Positions 53,556 through 63,083 of a DNA stretch of 64,000 nt are shown here, piece by piece. Where the stretch lies: positions 47,076-111,075 of the forward strand of contig JBCAXE010000007.1 of NCBI GenBank assembly GCA_038534195.1. Reading direction: 5' to 3'. Below the pieces are notes generated by a model. It had not been told where the DNA came from. It worked only from the letters and a program-made list of their open reading frames with translations, and ran no database searches. The position numbers were made by a program, and so were the translations under genes. The stretch is from JAJFFW01 sp038534195 (GTDB lineage: Bacteria > Pseudomonadota > Alphaproteobacteria > Caulobacterales > Parvularculaceae). Every line of letters begins with the position of its first letter. Positions within the stretch are counted from its first letter, which is position 1.

Positions 53556-54944
53556 TTGACGTTTCAAATCGACAATGAGGCGATCGGATCGGAGGAACGC
53601 GCGCTCGTTCTGCATCCGTTTCTGACAGGCGACGAGCAACTGCGCGCGCCGCTCTCGCGGCTTGAAGAAGCGGTCGGTCTCGCGGCTGCGATTGATCTAA
53701 CGGTTATCGATTCTGAAGCTTTCGTGGTTCCGAGACCGCGTCCAGCGACGCTCATAGGACCGGGGAAGGTCGCGGAGATCCGCGCCCGCCTTGATGAAGT
53801 CGAACCACGGCCGGGGATTGTTATCGTCGACAGGGCGCTCAGTCCGGTGCAGCATCGCAATCTTGAAAATGAATGGAATGCGAAGGTGCTCGATCGCACG
53901 GCGCTCATCCTTGAAATCTTCGGCGCCCGCGCGCAAACGGCGGAAGGCCGCCTGCAGGTGGACCTGGCGCACCTGACCTACCAGCGCTCGCGACTTGTTC
54001 GTTCATGGACCCACCTTGAACGCCAACGCGGCGGCGCAGGTTTCCTCGGCGGCCCCGGGGAGCGCCAAATCGAGGCGGACCGGCGCGCGCTCGCCACAAA
54101 GATCGATCGATTGAAAGAAAAGCTTGAGCAAGTGCGCCGCACCCGCAACTTGCAGCGTACAAAACGCAAGCGCGCGCCGCATCCGGTCGTCGCGCTCGTC
54201 GGCTACACGAACGCCGGCAAATCGACGTTGTTTAATAATCTGACGAAATCGAGCGTCCTTGCGAAAGACTTGCTGTTCGCCACGCTTGATCCGACGATGC
54301 GGGCCGTGGACCTGCCGTCCGGGCAACGGGTCATCATGTCGGATACGGTCGGATTTATTTCCGATCTTCCCACGCAATTGGTCGCCGCCTTCCGCGCAAC
54401 GCTTGAGGAAGTTCTTGAAGCCGACATCATCGTCCATGTGCGCGACGCGGCCCATGAAGACACCGATGCGCAACGTAATGATGTCATCAATGTTCTGAAA
54501 GAATTGGGGATCGCGTCCGAAAATGAGCGGCCCGTTATTGAGGTGCTCAATAAGATCGACCTTGTTGATGAAGACGAACGCCTCGCGGCGCAGGCGCTAT
54601 CGCGACTGTCGGAAGAAAAAAGCGTCGTTACCCTTGAAGATCCTGTGAGAGTGGCGGCGTCGGCGCTCACAGGCGAGGGCGTCCCGGAACTCTGCAGCCT
54701 GATCGATCGTTTCATCACCGCGGACCGCGAAACCTTCGACGTGGCGCTTGATGATGACGCTGGCGCAGCGCGCGCCTGGCTCCATGAGCGAGGGGACGTG
54801 CTTGAGGAGCGCCATGAGGGCGATGTGCGCCTGACTGTGCGCCTGTCAGAGAAATCTTTCGGGCAGTTCGCAAAAACGTTTCCCGACGTAACGATTGTGC
54901 GCGTGAAGGAATTGGACACAGGCGCAAGAGCGCAGCGCGCATGA
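53556..54944 (+). CDS. hflX: Ribosome-associated GTPase HflX
   Basis: GTPase of 462 residues that splits stalled 70S or 100S ribosomes under stress. HflX N-terminal domain with VDRALSPVQHRNLE and GPGERQIEADRR glycine-rich segment, then G domain: G1 GYTNAGKST, G3 DTVGFISDLP and G4 NKID. C-terminal domain with RLSEKSFGQF. Starts with TTG 53556 right behind hfq; the stop overlaps the next gene's ATG (ATGA). Confidence 0.95.
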   Translation: MTFQIDNEAIGSEERALVLHPFLTGDEQLRAPLSRLEEAVGLAAAIDLTVIDSEAFVVPRPRPATLIGPGKVAEIRARLDEVEPRPGIVIVDRALSPVQHRNLENEWNAKVLDRTALILEIFGARAQTAEGRLQVDLAHLTYQRSRLVRSWTHLERQRGGAGFLGGPGERQIEADRRALATKIDRLKEKLEQVRRTRNLQRTKRKRAPHPVVALVGYTNAGKSTLFNNLTKSSVLAKDLLFATLDPTMRAVDLPSGQRVIMSDTVGFISDLPTQLVAAFRATLEEVLEADIIVHVRDAAHEDTDAQRNDVINVLKELGIASENERPVIEVLNKIDLVDEDERLAAQALSRLSEEKSVVTLEDPVRVAASALTGEGVPELCSLIDRFITADRETFDVALDDDAGAARAWLHERGDVLEERHEGDVRLTVRLSEKSFGQFAKTFPDVTIVRVKELDTGARAQRA

Positions 54945-55762
54945 TCATCGATCCGGATAAGGTTGCGAATGTCATTACGGAAATTGCGGAAGAGGAAATT
55001 GCTTCCCGGTTCGGCAAACTGACGCCTGATCAAATTAGTGAAAAATCCAGTCCAACCGACCTCGTCACCGAAGTAGATGTCGCCATGGAGCGCAAGCTGG
55101 AAAAGGCGCTGGCCGATATTTACCCTGCTGCGACAATGATCGGTGAAGAACGCGCCACGGCTGACCCGACATCAGTGGATGCTCTTGCAGGCGAGGGCGC
55201 CTTCTGGATTGTCGATCCATTAGACGGCACACGGAATTTCGTTCACGGCGTTGAGCAGTTCGGGACGATCGTGGCGCTGGTTGAAAACGGCCAAACGACC
55301 ATGGGATGGATATACGCGGTTCCCGAAAAAAAGATCGCGATCGCCGTGCGTGGGGACGGCGCCTCCTGGAGCGGTGAGCGCATTGTCCCCGCTGCGCGAC
55401 GCGGCGAAAAAGCGGTCGGCTGGCGCTCAATCGGGTGGCTCTCGCCTGAATGGCGATCACGAATTCTTCCAAACCTCAAAGAAAAGCTTGAGACGTCCTC
55501 CGGTCACTGTTCGGCGTACGGATATCTGCATACGGCGCTCGGCGAGATCGACTTCAAGATTTCCAGCCGCATCTATCCCTGGGATCACGCCGCCGGCGTA
55601 TTGCTGGTGGCGGAAACGGGTGGTACGTCCGGATATCTTGATGATAACGGCCCCTATCTGCCCAAGCCTTGGGCGGACCGGCCTTTACTGGTGACCGCCG
55701 CTGGCCGCGATTGGCGGCGTATCGCCGACGTTATTCGGGATGGCTGCGCAAAGCCGTTGTGA
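54941..55762 (+). CDS. Inositol monophosphatase family protein
   Basis: Lithium-sensitive phosphatase fold of 273 residues: IGEERATADP (metal-binding Glu), IVDPLDGTRNFVHG (main metal motif) and YPWDHAAGVLLVAETGG near the end. The family includes inositol monophosphatase, histidinol phosphatase HisN and the nucleotidase CysQ; sequence alone does not decide. Coupled to hflX by an ATGA overlap. Confidence 0.88.
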   Translation: MIIDPDKVANVITEIAEEEIASRFGKLTPDQISEKSSPTDLVTEVDVAMERKLEKALADIYPAATMIGEERATADPTSVDALAGEGAFWIVDPLDGTRNFVHGVEQFGTIVALVENGQTTMGWIYAVPEKKIAIAVRGDGASWSGERIVPAARRGEKAVGWRSIGWLSPEWRSRILPNLKEKLETSSGHCSAYGYLHTALGEIDFKISSRIYPWDHAAGVLLVAETGGTSGYLDDNGPYLPKPWADRPLLVTAAGRDWRRIADVIRDGCAKPL

Positions 55763-55812
55763 CGGCGAATAAACTGGGCCATTTTCCTCTCCTCAAATGA
55801 GGAATTCATGGC

Positions 55813-56634
55813 GTGACCTACGATGGAAAAGTATGCGTGGTGACGGGCGCGGCGTCCGGTATCGGGCGCGCGCTCGCTGTGAAGCTCGCCGGCGACGGCG
55901 CGCTGCTCGCCTTGTCTGACGTGAACATGGCGGGCCTCGAAGAAACGCGAAACCTTATCGGCGAACAGTCCAATCGCGTCCGCATCGACACGCTCGATGT
56001 GGCGGACGCGGACGCTATTGCGGCGTATCCGGCGCTCGTTAAAGAAAGCCTTGGCGACGCATCCTACGTCTTCAATGTGGCCGGTCTTACGCGTCTCGGG
56101 TCATTTGCGGACACGCCGTTGTCATCCTTTGAAAAAATCATGGATGTAAATTTTTGGGGTGTCGTGCGGATGTCGAAGGCGTTCCTGCCCCATCTCGAGC
56201 GCACCAAAGGCGGCCTCGTGAATATCTCAAGCCTCTTTGGGCTGATCGGGTATGCGGGCCAGACGCACTATTGCGCATCGAAGTTTGGCGTGCGCGGTTT
56301 TTCCGAAACGCTGGCGTCGGAGCTTGAGGAGAGCGGTATCAGCGTCACGTCGGTTCATCCGGGGGGCGTGGCCACGGAGATCGCCCGAAACGCCAAAGTC
56401 GATGCGATGCCCGAGCATGCGTCCGACAAGGCCCAACTGGAAGCCGAATTCGACAAAGCGGCGAGGACGAGCCCTGAAAAGGCGGCGGAGATAATTCTAG
56501 CGGGGACCGCCCGAGGAAAGAGGCGCGTCATTGTCGGCCATGACGCGAAAATCATTTCATTCTTCCAACGCCTCTTCCCGTCGAGCTATAACCGGCTCTT
56601 GGGCCTCATCATTAACAAGAAGATTGCGCAGTAA
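55813..56634 (+). CDS. Short-chain dehydrogenase/reductase
   Basis: Classical SDR of 273 residues: cofactor motif VTGAASGIGRAL, NVAG at strand 4, catalytic Ser in NISSLFG, and Tyr/Lys in YCASKFGVRGF. Asp in LSDVNMAG after strand 2 suggests a preference for NAD(H). Starts with GTG 55813 behind GAGGAATTC; a small hairpin CCTCA-AA-TGAGG (55791-55802) contains part of that ribosome site. Converges with kbl, nine bases between the stops. Substrate unknown. Confidence 0.88.
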   Translation: MTYDGKVCVVTGAASGIGRALAVKLAGDGALLALSDVNMAGLEETRNLIGEQSNRVRIDTLDVADADAIAAYPALVKESLGDASYVFNVAGLTRLGSFADTPLSSFEKIMDVNFWGVVRMSKAFLPHLERTKGGLVNISSLFGLIGYAGQTHYCASKFGVRGFSETLASELEESGISVTSVHPGGVATEIARNAKVDAMPEHASDKAQLEAEFDKAARTSPEKAAEIILAGTARGKRRVIVGHDAKIISFFQRLFPSSYNRLLGLIINKKIAQ

Positions 56635-56643
56635 TTGCGTGCC

Positions 56644-57852
56644 CTAGATAACGCTCAAGGCGCGCCCCATTTTCACAAATGCGGCGATCGCCTCGTCCAC
56701 TTGCGCGTCTGAATGCGCGGCGCACATTTGCGTGCGGATGCGCGCTTTTTCTTTCGGCACGACCGGATAGGAGAACGCGGTCACGTAGACGCCTTCATCC
56801 ATAAGCGCCGCCGCCATGTCTCCGGCCTTTCGCGCATCATAAAGCATCACCGGGATGATCGGGTGTTCGCCGGGTAAGAGATCGAACCCTGCTTCGGTCA
56901 TTCCGGCGCGGAAGCGTTCGGCGTTTCGGAAGAGCTGACGGCGCAACCCGTCGCCGTCGCGGACAAGCTCAAGCGTTTTGAGCGTCGCCCCGAGGAGCGC
57001 CGGCGTCAGCGCGTTGGAAAAAAGATAGGGGCGGGCGCGGTTGCGCAACAGGTGAACCACTTCCGCGCTTGCGCAGATGTAACCGCCCATGCCGCCGCCG
57101 AGGGCCTTGCCGAGCGTACCGGTTAGAATATCTACTCGGTTCGCCACGCCGCAATGCGCTGGGGCGCCTTCGCCTTTCGGCCCCATGAAGCCGGTGGCGT
57201 GGCAATCATCCACCATGACAAGCGCTTCGAATTCATCGGCAAGCTGACAAATTTCATCCAGCTTTGCGATATAGCCGTCCATCGAAAAGACGCCGTCCGT
57301 GACGATCAGTTTTGTTCGCGCGCCGTCTGCGCTCGCCTTTTCGAGCTGCGCGCGAAGATCGTCCATATCGGCGTTAGCGAAGCGATAGCGTTTTGCTTTA
57401 CACAGGCGAACGCCATCGATGATGGAGGCGTGGTTCAGCGCGTCAGAAATGATCGCGTCGTCAGCCGTCAGCAGCGGTTCAAAGACGCCGCCGTTCGCGT
57501 CGAAGCAGGCGGCGAAAAGGATCGAGTCTTCATAGCCGAGAAAATCAGCAATTACCTTTTCAACGCGCCGATGAAGATCGTTCGTGCCGCAAATAAAGCG
57601 GACAGACGCCATGCCGAAGCCGTACTCATCCATTGTCTGTTTTGCGGCGGCGACGATATCGGGATGGTCGGCGAGCCCCAGATAGTTATTGGCGCAAAAA
57701 TTCAATACGCGTTTCGTTTCGCCATTGTGATTGACCTCGATAACGGGCCCTTGCGCGGATGTGATCTCGCGCTCGATTTTCTCAAGGCCCTGATCACGGA
57801 TATCGTCAAGCGTTTCGGTGATGCGGGTGTAAAAGGCCTGTCTCTGGGTCAC
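56644..57852 (-). CDS. kbl: 2-amino-3-ketobutyrate CoA ligase (glycine C-acetyltransferase)
   Basis: PLP enzyme of about 402 residues of the alpha-oxoamine synthase family that cleaves 2-amino-3-oxobutyrate with CoA to glycine and acetyl-CoA in threonine breakdown. LNFCANNYLGLADHP, FGMASVRFICGTNDLHRRVE-type, VMVDDCHATGFMG and the Schiff-base Lys in GTLGKALGGGMGGY. I start at GTG 57852 because GAGGAG precedes it; the longer frame to 57891 has no homology. tdh, the usual partner, is not adjacent. Confidence 0.94.
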   Translation of the reverse strand: MTQRQAFYTRITETLDDIRDQGLEKIEREITSAQGPVIEVNHNGETKRVLNFCANNYLGLADHPDIVAAAKQTMDEYGFGMASVRFICGTNDLHRRVEKVIADFLGYEDSILFAACFDANGGVFEPLLTADDAIISDALNHASIIDGVRLCKAKRYRFANADMDDLRAQLEKASADGARTKLIVTDGVFSMDGYIAKLDEICQLADEFEALVMVDDCHATGFMGPKGEGAPAHCGVANRVDILTGTLGKALGGGMGGYICASAEVVHLLRNRARPYLFSNALTPALLGATLKTLELVRDGDGLRRQLFRNAERFRAGMTEAGFDLLPGEHPIIPVMLYDARKAGDMAAALMDEGVYVTAFSYPVVPKEKARIRTQMCAAHSDAQVDEAIAAFVKMGRALSVI

Positions 57853-58014
57853 GTCATCTCCTCGTCGGCGCTGCTGATAGTCGTGTGGCAAACCTCGTCT
57901 GATGGGTCAATGCGCCCCTTGAGCAAGGCTTGCATCACCCGTCCGCGCGCGGCAACATTCGCCGCTATAGTTGCGTCTTCATAAAATTCTGTCCGGACAT
58001 ATGGGGGCAAAGAA

Positions 58015-59757
58015 ATGACCACAAATCGGCGCGACCTTCTTAAGGGGGCCGCTCTCGGCGGCGTTGCGGCAAGCCTCGGGGCTTGCGCGCGTGAGGACGC
58101 GGAGCCTGCGCTTGAACCAGACGCCGTCGACCCTTCCATTACGACGCGAACCATCGCTGAGGCGGAAAAGCTTCAGGGGATGGCGTATACGCCGGCGGAA
58201 CGCGCGATGATGCTGGAAGGATTGGAAAACAACCTCCAATCATTGGCGCAACTCCGGCAGGTAACGTTGGCGAACAACTTAGCGCCGGCGCAAACTTTCA
58301 ATCCGAAATTGCCGTCAAAGAAAGTCGGTTCGCAGAAAAACCGGCTCACCCAAGGCGGAAAATATGATCAACCGCTGCCGACAGATGATGCGGCGATCGC
58401 CTTCGCAAGCGTCGGACAACAAGGGGCATGGCTGCGATCAGGGGCGATCACATCAGCCCGGCTTACGGAGATTTATCTAAACCGCATCGCGCAACATAAC
58501 GGCGCGCTTAATTGCTACATCACGGTCACAGCCGACCTGGCGCGCGCGCAAGCTGCGAAGGCGGACGCCGATTTCGCGGAGGGACGCAACCGCGGGCCAT
58601 TGCATGGCGTGCCTTACGGATTGAAAGATCTCGCGGACACGAAAGGCGTGCGCACCACATGGGGCGCGACGCCGTATAAAGAACGCATGCCGGCGACGGA
58701 TGCGGATATTGTCCGCAAGCTGCAACGCGCCGGCGCCGTCTTGTTAGGCAAAACCAGTTGCGGCGCGCTCGCCTATGGCGATCAATGGTTTGACGCGCGC
58801 ACGAGAAATCCCTGGAACCCGGAGGAAGGGTCAAGCGGTTCGAGCGCCGGGTCGGCGTCCGCCACGGCGGCGGGCCTCTGCGGATTTTCAATCGGAACAG
58901 AAACGCTTGGCTCGATTGTGTCGCCGTCTGAACGATGTGGAACGACGGGATTGCGGCCAACATTCGGGCGCGTCTCGCGTGCGGGGTTCATGGCGCTTTG
59001 TTGGTCGCTCGATAAGGTCGGACCCATTTGCCGGACGGTCGAAGATACGGCGCTCGTATTATCGGAAATCAATGGCTACGACGCCGATGATCCGTCTGCG
59101 GCCCGTGTGGGGTTCACCTATGACGGCGCCGCGGATATCAGCGGCATGACGGTCGGTTATGTGCCGCAATGGTTTGAGGAGGGCGACGCCGCCGACAAGG
59201 CCGCGCTGGAAGCGCTCAACGGACTTGGCGTCGCCGTGAAAGAATTCCCATTCCCGGAAACGCCCTTCGACTCTCTAATCCAAATCGTTCTCGTGGAAGC
59301 GGCCGCTGCGTTCGCTGACCTCACCCTGTCCGGTCAAGACGATCAGCTCGTATGGCAAGAGGCAGCCGCCTGGCCTAATACGTTCCGCCAGGCGCGGTTC
59401 ATGTCCGCCGTCGACTACGTTCAGATTGATAGATTACGGCGCAAGCTGATGATCGAGATGTCTGAAGCATTTGAGGGATTTGATGCGTTGATCGGGCCGC
59501 ACTATGCCGGGGGCGCGTTGCTGGCCACAAACTGCACCGGCCATCCGCAGCTTGCGTTGCGCGCCGGCTATGCACAGACACCGAACCGGACGCGTTTTGG
59601 CAATAGCGAACAGCCCGTAGAAGGCGCGGAGACATTCCGCACGCCGCGGGGCGTCAGCCTTTGGGGCGACCTTTTTCAGGAGGGCAAGATTATCGCAATC
59701 GGACGCCAGCTCGAAGCGGCGCTCGGCGTCGCCGCGCAACAGCCGCCAGGTTTTTAG
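58015..59757 (+). CDS. Tat-exported lipoprotein amidase
   Basis: Amidase-signature enzyme of 580 residues. The N-terminus TTNRRDLLKGAALGG is a twin-arginine signal and runs into a lipobox SLGAC (Cys24), so the enzyme is probably folded in the cytoplasm, exported by Tat and lipid-anchored. The catalytic Lys is in YGLKDLADTKG; GSSGSSAGSASATAAG and GTETLGSIVSPSE carry cis-Ser and nucleophile Ser. About 100 residues of helical extension come before the amidase core. Substrate unknown. Followed within five bases by a hexapeptide-repeat gene. Confidence 0.9.
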   Translation: MTTNRRDLLKGAALGGVAASLGACAREDAEPALEPDAVDPSITTRTIAEAEKLQGMAYTPAERAMMLEGLENNLQSLAQLRQVTLANNLAPAQTFNPKLPSKKVGSQKNRLTQGGKYDQPLPTDDAAIAFASVGQQGAWLRSGAITSARLTEIYLNRIAQHNGALNCYITVTADLARAQAAKADADFAEGRNRGPLHGVPYGLKDLADTKGVRTTWGATPYKERMPATDADIVRKLQRAGAVLLGKTSCGALAYGDQWFDARTRNPWNPEEGSSGSSAGSASATAAGLCGFSIGTETLGSIVSPSERCGTTGLRPTFGRVSRAGFMALCWSLDKVGPICRTVEDTALVLSEINGYDADDPSAARVGFTYDGAADISGMTVGYVPQWFEEGDAADKAALEALNGLGVAVKEFPFPETPFDSLIQIVLVEAAAAFADLTLSGQDDQLVWQEAAAWPNTFRQARFMSAVDYVQIDRLRRKLMIEMSEAFEGFDALIGPHYAGGALLATNCTGHPQLALRAGYAQTPNRTRFGNSEQPVEGAETFRTPRGVSLWGDLFQEGKIIAIGRQLEAALGVAAQQPPGF

Positions 59758-59761
59758 CGGC

Positions 59762-60388
59762 TTGTCGGCGCCTCACCCCATTACGCCAGCGCAATTCATT
59801 GGCGCATGGCGATCATCGCCATTCGCCGGTTTGGACAAGGCGCCGTGGCTGATCACCCAACAGCTCGTAGATATTATAGCTCAACTGCTGGCAACCTTAG
59901 GCCAAGAGTTTTCGATCGATGGCGATGCCGCAGTTCATGACTCCGCGACGATCGAGGCCGGCGCGGTAATCAAAGGCCCTGCGATTATCGGTCCGGATTG
60001 CTTCCTTGCGGCCGGCGCATATTTGCGGGGCGGCGTTTTTCTTGATCGCGGCTGCATTATTGGGCCGGGCGCTGAACTCAAAACGAGTATTCTATTTCAA
60101 CAGACAAAACTGGCGCATCTGAATTTCGTCGGCGACTCGATTTTGGGCGCCAACGTCAATGTGGAGGCGGGCGCCATCATCGCAAATTATAGAAACGAGT
60201 TAGCCGATAAGGAAATCCGTATAGAGCATGACGGTGTTGAAGTCGTCACGGGCGTCGACAAATTTGGGGCCCTTGTAGGCGACGGCGTTCGCATTGGCGC
60301 AAATGCGGTGATTGCGCCGGGCGCGATTATCGGCCGCAAACAGACTATTCCGCGCCTTGCGCTCGTGGATCAATATCCGTCGGATTAG
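59762..60388 (+). CDS. Left-handed beta-helix (hexapeptide repeat) protein, GlmU-C-like
   Basis: A 208-residue protein whose second half is a run of hexapeptide repeats (AVIKGPAIIGPDCFLAAGAYL type) forming a left-handed beta helix, including VGDSILGANVNVEAGAIIANYRNE, close to the acetyltransferase half of GlmU. It lacks the nucleotidyltransferase half. Possibly an acyl- or acetyltransferase on a sugar; the loop with the catalytic His of GlmU is not clearly present. Begins with TTG 59762 and ends 44 bases inside the convergent GNAT gene. Confidence 0.8.
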   Translation: MSAPHPITPAQFIGAWRSSPFAGLDKAPWLITQQLVDIIAQLLATLGQEFSIDGDAAVHDSATIEAGAVIKGPAIIGPDCFLAAGAYLRGGVFLDRGCIIGPGAELKTSILFQQTKLAHLNFVGDSILGANVNVEAGAIIANYRNELADKEIRIEHDGVEVVTGVDKFGALVGDGVRIGANAVIAPGAIIGRKQTIPRLALVDQYPSD

Positions 60389-60935
60389 CGGTTGGCTGGA
60401 AGTCATCTCTGCGGAGAACGTATTCGATGCTCTCGACCTTACAATCGCGGCCCTTCGAGAAAACAGAGACGCGCTCGCCTGTTGCTTGAAACCCAAGCTT
60501 GCGTAACACCACGCCTGATGCGGGGTTATCGACATAGTGGCCTGCGCGAATTTCCGGCGTCTCAAGTCGATCAAAGCCAAACTGGCAGACCGCACGCGCA
60601 AGCTCAGTAGCGTATCCGGCGCCGCGATGATCGCGGTGCGTGTCGTAGCCGAGCGACCAGCCCTCGGGTAAAAGCCTGAGGCTCGCATGACCGATCAGCG
60701 TCGCGCCCGCGAAGCCGCCAAAGGCGAATTCTTCGCCGTCGGTCCATGCGTTGATCTTCATGGTCAGGAATGCCCGGGCGTCGTCCATCGTGTATGGGAA
60801 CGGCAACCGCGACGCGTTGCGCGCCAGTGTTTCGTCATTTGTCAGCGCCTGATGCTGATCGAGATCGTCAAGTGTTAACGGCCTGATATCAAGCCGCGCC
60901 GTCTTTAGCCAAATATCGGAATTAATTGATCGCAC
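60345..60935 (-). CDS. GNAT-family N-acetyltransferase
   Basis: A 196-residue acetyltransferase of the RimJ/RimL-like group: TARLDIRPLTLDDLD opening, LGYDTHRDHRGAGYATELARAV with the acetyl-CoA (R/Q)xxGxG/A-type loop, and YVDNPASGVVLRKLGFQATG near the C-terminus. Acceptor unknown. GTG 60935 start. The last 44 bases overlap the convergent beta-helix gene. It follows the LytTR regulator gene on the opposite side of a 14-base gap. Confidence 0.85.
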   Translation of the reverse strand: MRSINSDIWLKTARLDIRPLTLDDLDQHQALTNDETLARNASRLPFPYTMDDARAFLTMKINAWTDGEEFAFGGFAGATLIGHASLRLLPEGWSLGYDTHRDHRGAGYATELARAVCQFGFDRLETPEIRAGHYVDNPASGVVLRKLGFQATGERVSVFSKGRDCKVESIEYVLRRDDFQPTANPTDIDPRAQGAE

Positions 60936-60949
60936 GCGGTCTGCAGGTG

Positions 60950-61768
60950 CTAGAGAAACCGCGCCACGACATCTTTATAAGAGCGCGAAAGTTTAAGCTC
61001 GTTGCCGTTCTCAAGGATCAAAAAGTATTCACCGTTCGAGTGGGGGTGCAGCTCTTTCACCTTGCTGACATTGACGATTGCGGAGCGATGGACGCGCTGA
61101 AAGCGCGCAGGGTCGAGGCGTTGCTGCAGCGTCTTCATGGTCTCACGGATTATATGCGTTTTTCCACCCGCATGGATGCACATATAATCGCCTGCCGCAT
61201 CAATCCATTCGATATCGTCGGCGTTCAGGACAACGACTTTCGATCCGTCCTTGAAGCTGATCCTTTCCGCATAACGTTCTTTTTCCGTCCAGTCCGGATC
61301 GTCAATCAGGTCCTTGATCTTGTCGCGTTCATCCTGGCTCAGCGAAGCCAGCATTTCCACGAGCCGCGACTCACGGTTCGACGCCGCGCGTGATTTAATA
61401 GCTTCCCGCGCACGATGGATCGCATCCTTCAGGCGTTCCTCTTCGACGGGTTTTACGAGATAATCGAGGGCGTTCGCTTCAAAGGCGTCGATGGCGAACT
61501 TATCGTACGCTGTTACAAAGATGATCAGCGGCGCAGGCCCGCCAAGCAGCGCGCGCACGACGCCGAACCCGTCAAGGCCCGGCATCTGGATATCGAGAAA
61601 GACGAGGTCCGGATTATGTTCCTTGATTTTTTTAACCGCCTCGCGCCCGTTCGGCGCTTCGTCGACGATCTCGACCTCGGAGAATTCGCCGAGCCTCAAC
61701 CGCATCCCGCGCAAGGCGAGCGGTTCGTCATCGACGATCATTACCCGGATTTTTTCACTATCGCTCAT
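60950..61768 (-). CDS. LytTR-type response regulator
   Basis: A 272-residue regulator: receiver domain with DDE at 13-15 and phospho-acceptor Asp59 (VFLDIQMPG), Lys in LVKPVEEERL; a charged linker; and a C-terminal LytTR DNA-binding domain (RISFKDGSKVVVLNADDIEWIDAAGDY-type from residue ~168; HRSAIVNVSKVKEL). Its ATG overlaps the kinase stop by four bases (ATGA), so kinase and regulator are made together. Targets unknown. Confidence 0.93.
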   Translation of the reverse strand: MSDSEKIRVMIVDDEPLALRGMRLRLGEFSEVEIVDEAPNGREAVKKIKEHNPDLVFLDIQMPGLDGFGVVRALLGGPAPLIIFVTAYDKFAIDAFEANALDYLVKPVEEERLKDAIHRAREAIKSRAASNRESRLVEMLASLSQDERDKIKDLIDDPDWTEKERYAERISFKDGSKVVVLNADDIEWIDAAGDYMCIHAGGKTHIIRETMKTLQQRLDPARFQRVHRSAIVNVSKVKELHPHSNGEYFLILENGNELKLSRSYKDVVARFL

Positions 61769-62979
61769 ACCGTGTTCCGTATTTCAAATGGAATTTTCAT
61801 GACCACGCACAAGCCGTTCATGTCCGACTTGCAAAGCTCGAAGGAACAGTCTTCTCCGTAGAGATGGTGAAGACGTTCGCGCATATTGATCAACCCGACG
61901 CCATTTCCAGTCTTCTTCGAAAGTATCTTCTCCGGCTTGTTTGGCGCCTCGGGGCCGTTGTCGCAGACTTGCAGGCGTAACCAGTCGCCTTCTTTCTTCG
62001 CGGTAATCCGGATTTCGCCGCCCTCGACCATCAACGCAATGGCATATTTTATAGCGTTCTCGATCGCCGGTTGAAGGATTAGTGAGGGGACCATGGCGTC
62101 GGTCGTATCCGGATCGATCGCCTGGGTGAAGTTCAACCGTTCGCCGAAACGCGTTCGTTCGATATTGAGGTAAAGCTCAAGAGCGCGCAGCTCTTCGGCG
62201 AGCGTCGTTTTCTGCAAAGGGTCGCTGTCGAGTGAATACCGCAGAAACGAAGATAATTGCGTGAGCATTTCATTGGCCTGGCGGCCGTCTTTCTCCATCA
62301 CCAGCGTGGAGATCGCGTTCAGCGTATTGAACAGGAAATGCGGGTTGAGCTGGTACCGCAACATCTTGAGTTGCGCCTGATCGGCGAGCCGGGCTGACTG
62401 CAACACGCGTTCGCTTTCATTGCGCAGGCGGAGATAATAATTTATCCCAAAATAAAACCCGGCCCAAGACATCAGCAAAAAGAGATTGACGGGCATATCC
62501 GGCACCAGAATGCGCAGGAAATTATCCGTGCCCATTAGGGCGCCGCGATTGCGCACCCAGGCTTCGCCGGTTGGAAAAATCTGGATGAAGGCCTGCACTT
62601 TGATAGCGGCCATGGCGAGGGTCATGATCCCGATCGCGAGGCCCGCAATCATCAGCATGGTGATCGGACCTTGTTTGCGCGCGAAGCGGAAGACAGGCCG
62701 TAAGAGAATGCTGGTGGTCAGGAACCCCACAAGCGCGGACGTCGCGGAGTAGGTGAGAGACTCCGGCGTGCGCCCGGCGAGCACTGTGGAGACCGAAAAG
62801 ACGTGGAGAAAAAAGAAGCCGAGCCAGCCCGCCGCCTGAAATATCCAGAACATGCGGTCCTTGTCGGCGAAGAACCAGTTCATCGCACGGCGCGAGCGCC
62901 CCGTGGTTTCGATGAAAGGTCCCTGTTTTCCCGCGTCCAGATCTAAGGTGGCCATAGTGTCTCTTGTTCTTTCAGCCAT
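61765..62979 (-). CDS. LytS/YehU-type sensor histidine kinase
   Basis: A 404-residue membrane kinase with about four N-terminal helices, a short linker and a His_kinase domain: LNPHFLFNTLNAIS holds the phospho-acceptor His, LQPAIENAIKYAI is the N-box and GNGVGLINMRERL the ATP lid. No PAS or large periplasmic sensor domain, so the membrane part probably senses the signal. Partner of the LytTR regulator downstream. Confidence 0.92.
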   Translation of the reverse strand: MAERTRDTMATLDLDAGKQGPFIETTGRSRRAMNWFFADKDRMFWIFQAAGWLGFFFLHVFSVSTVLAGRTPESLTYSATSALVGFLTTSILLRPVFRFARKQGPITMLMIAGLAIGIMTLAMAAIKVQAFIQIFPTGEAWVRNRGALMGTDNFLRILVPDMPVNLFLLMSWAGFYFGINYYLRLRNESERVLQSARLADQAQLKMLRYQLNPHFLFNTLNAISTLVMEKDGRQANEMLTQLSSFLRYSLDSDPLQKTTLAEELRALELYLNIERTRFGERLNFTQAIDPDTTDAMVPSLILQPAIENAIKYAIALMVEGGEIRITAKKEGDWLRLQVCDNGPEAPNKPEKILSKKTGNGVGLINMRERLHHLYGEDCSFELCKSDMNGLCVVMKIPFEIRNTV

Positions 62980-63083
62980 TTAAAAGCCTCAAGTCTCCCG
63001 TTCTGACAAGCCGCCGCGCGGTGAAGCGCCGCCCTCGTGCGGTAGACCCCTGTTTTTGCGTCTTATTCGGACCAGAATAGCCC

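Noticed and set aside
54203..55033. Minus-strand open frame of 276 codons
   Set aside because: Antisense of hflX; serine/arginine-rich shadow.
55791..55802. Hairpin CCTCA-AA-TGAGG before the SDR gene as a terminator
   Set aside because: Five-base stem without T-run; it more likely overlaps the ribosome site by chance.
57154..57984. Plus-strand open frame of 276 codons
   Set aside because: Antisense of kbl, whose PLP motifs are intact.
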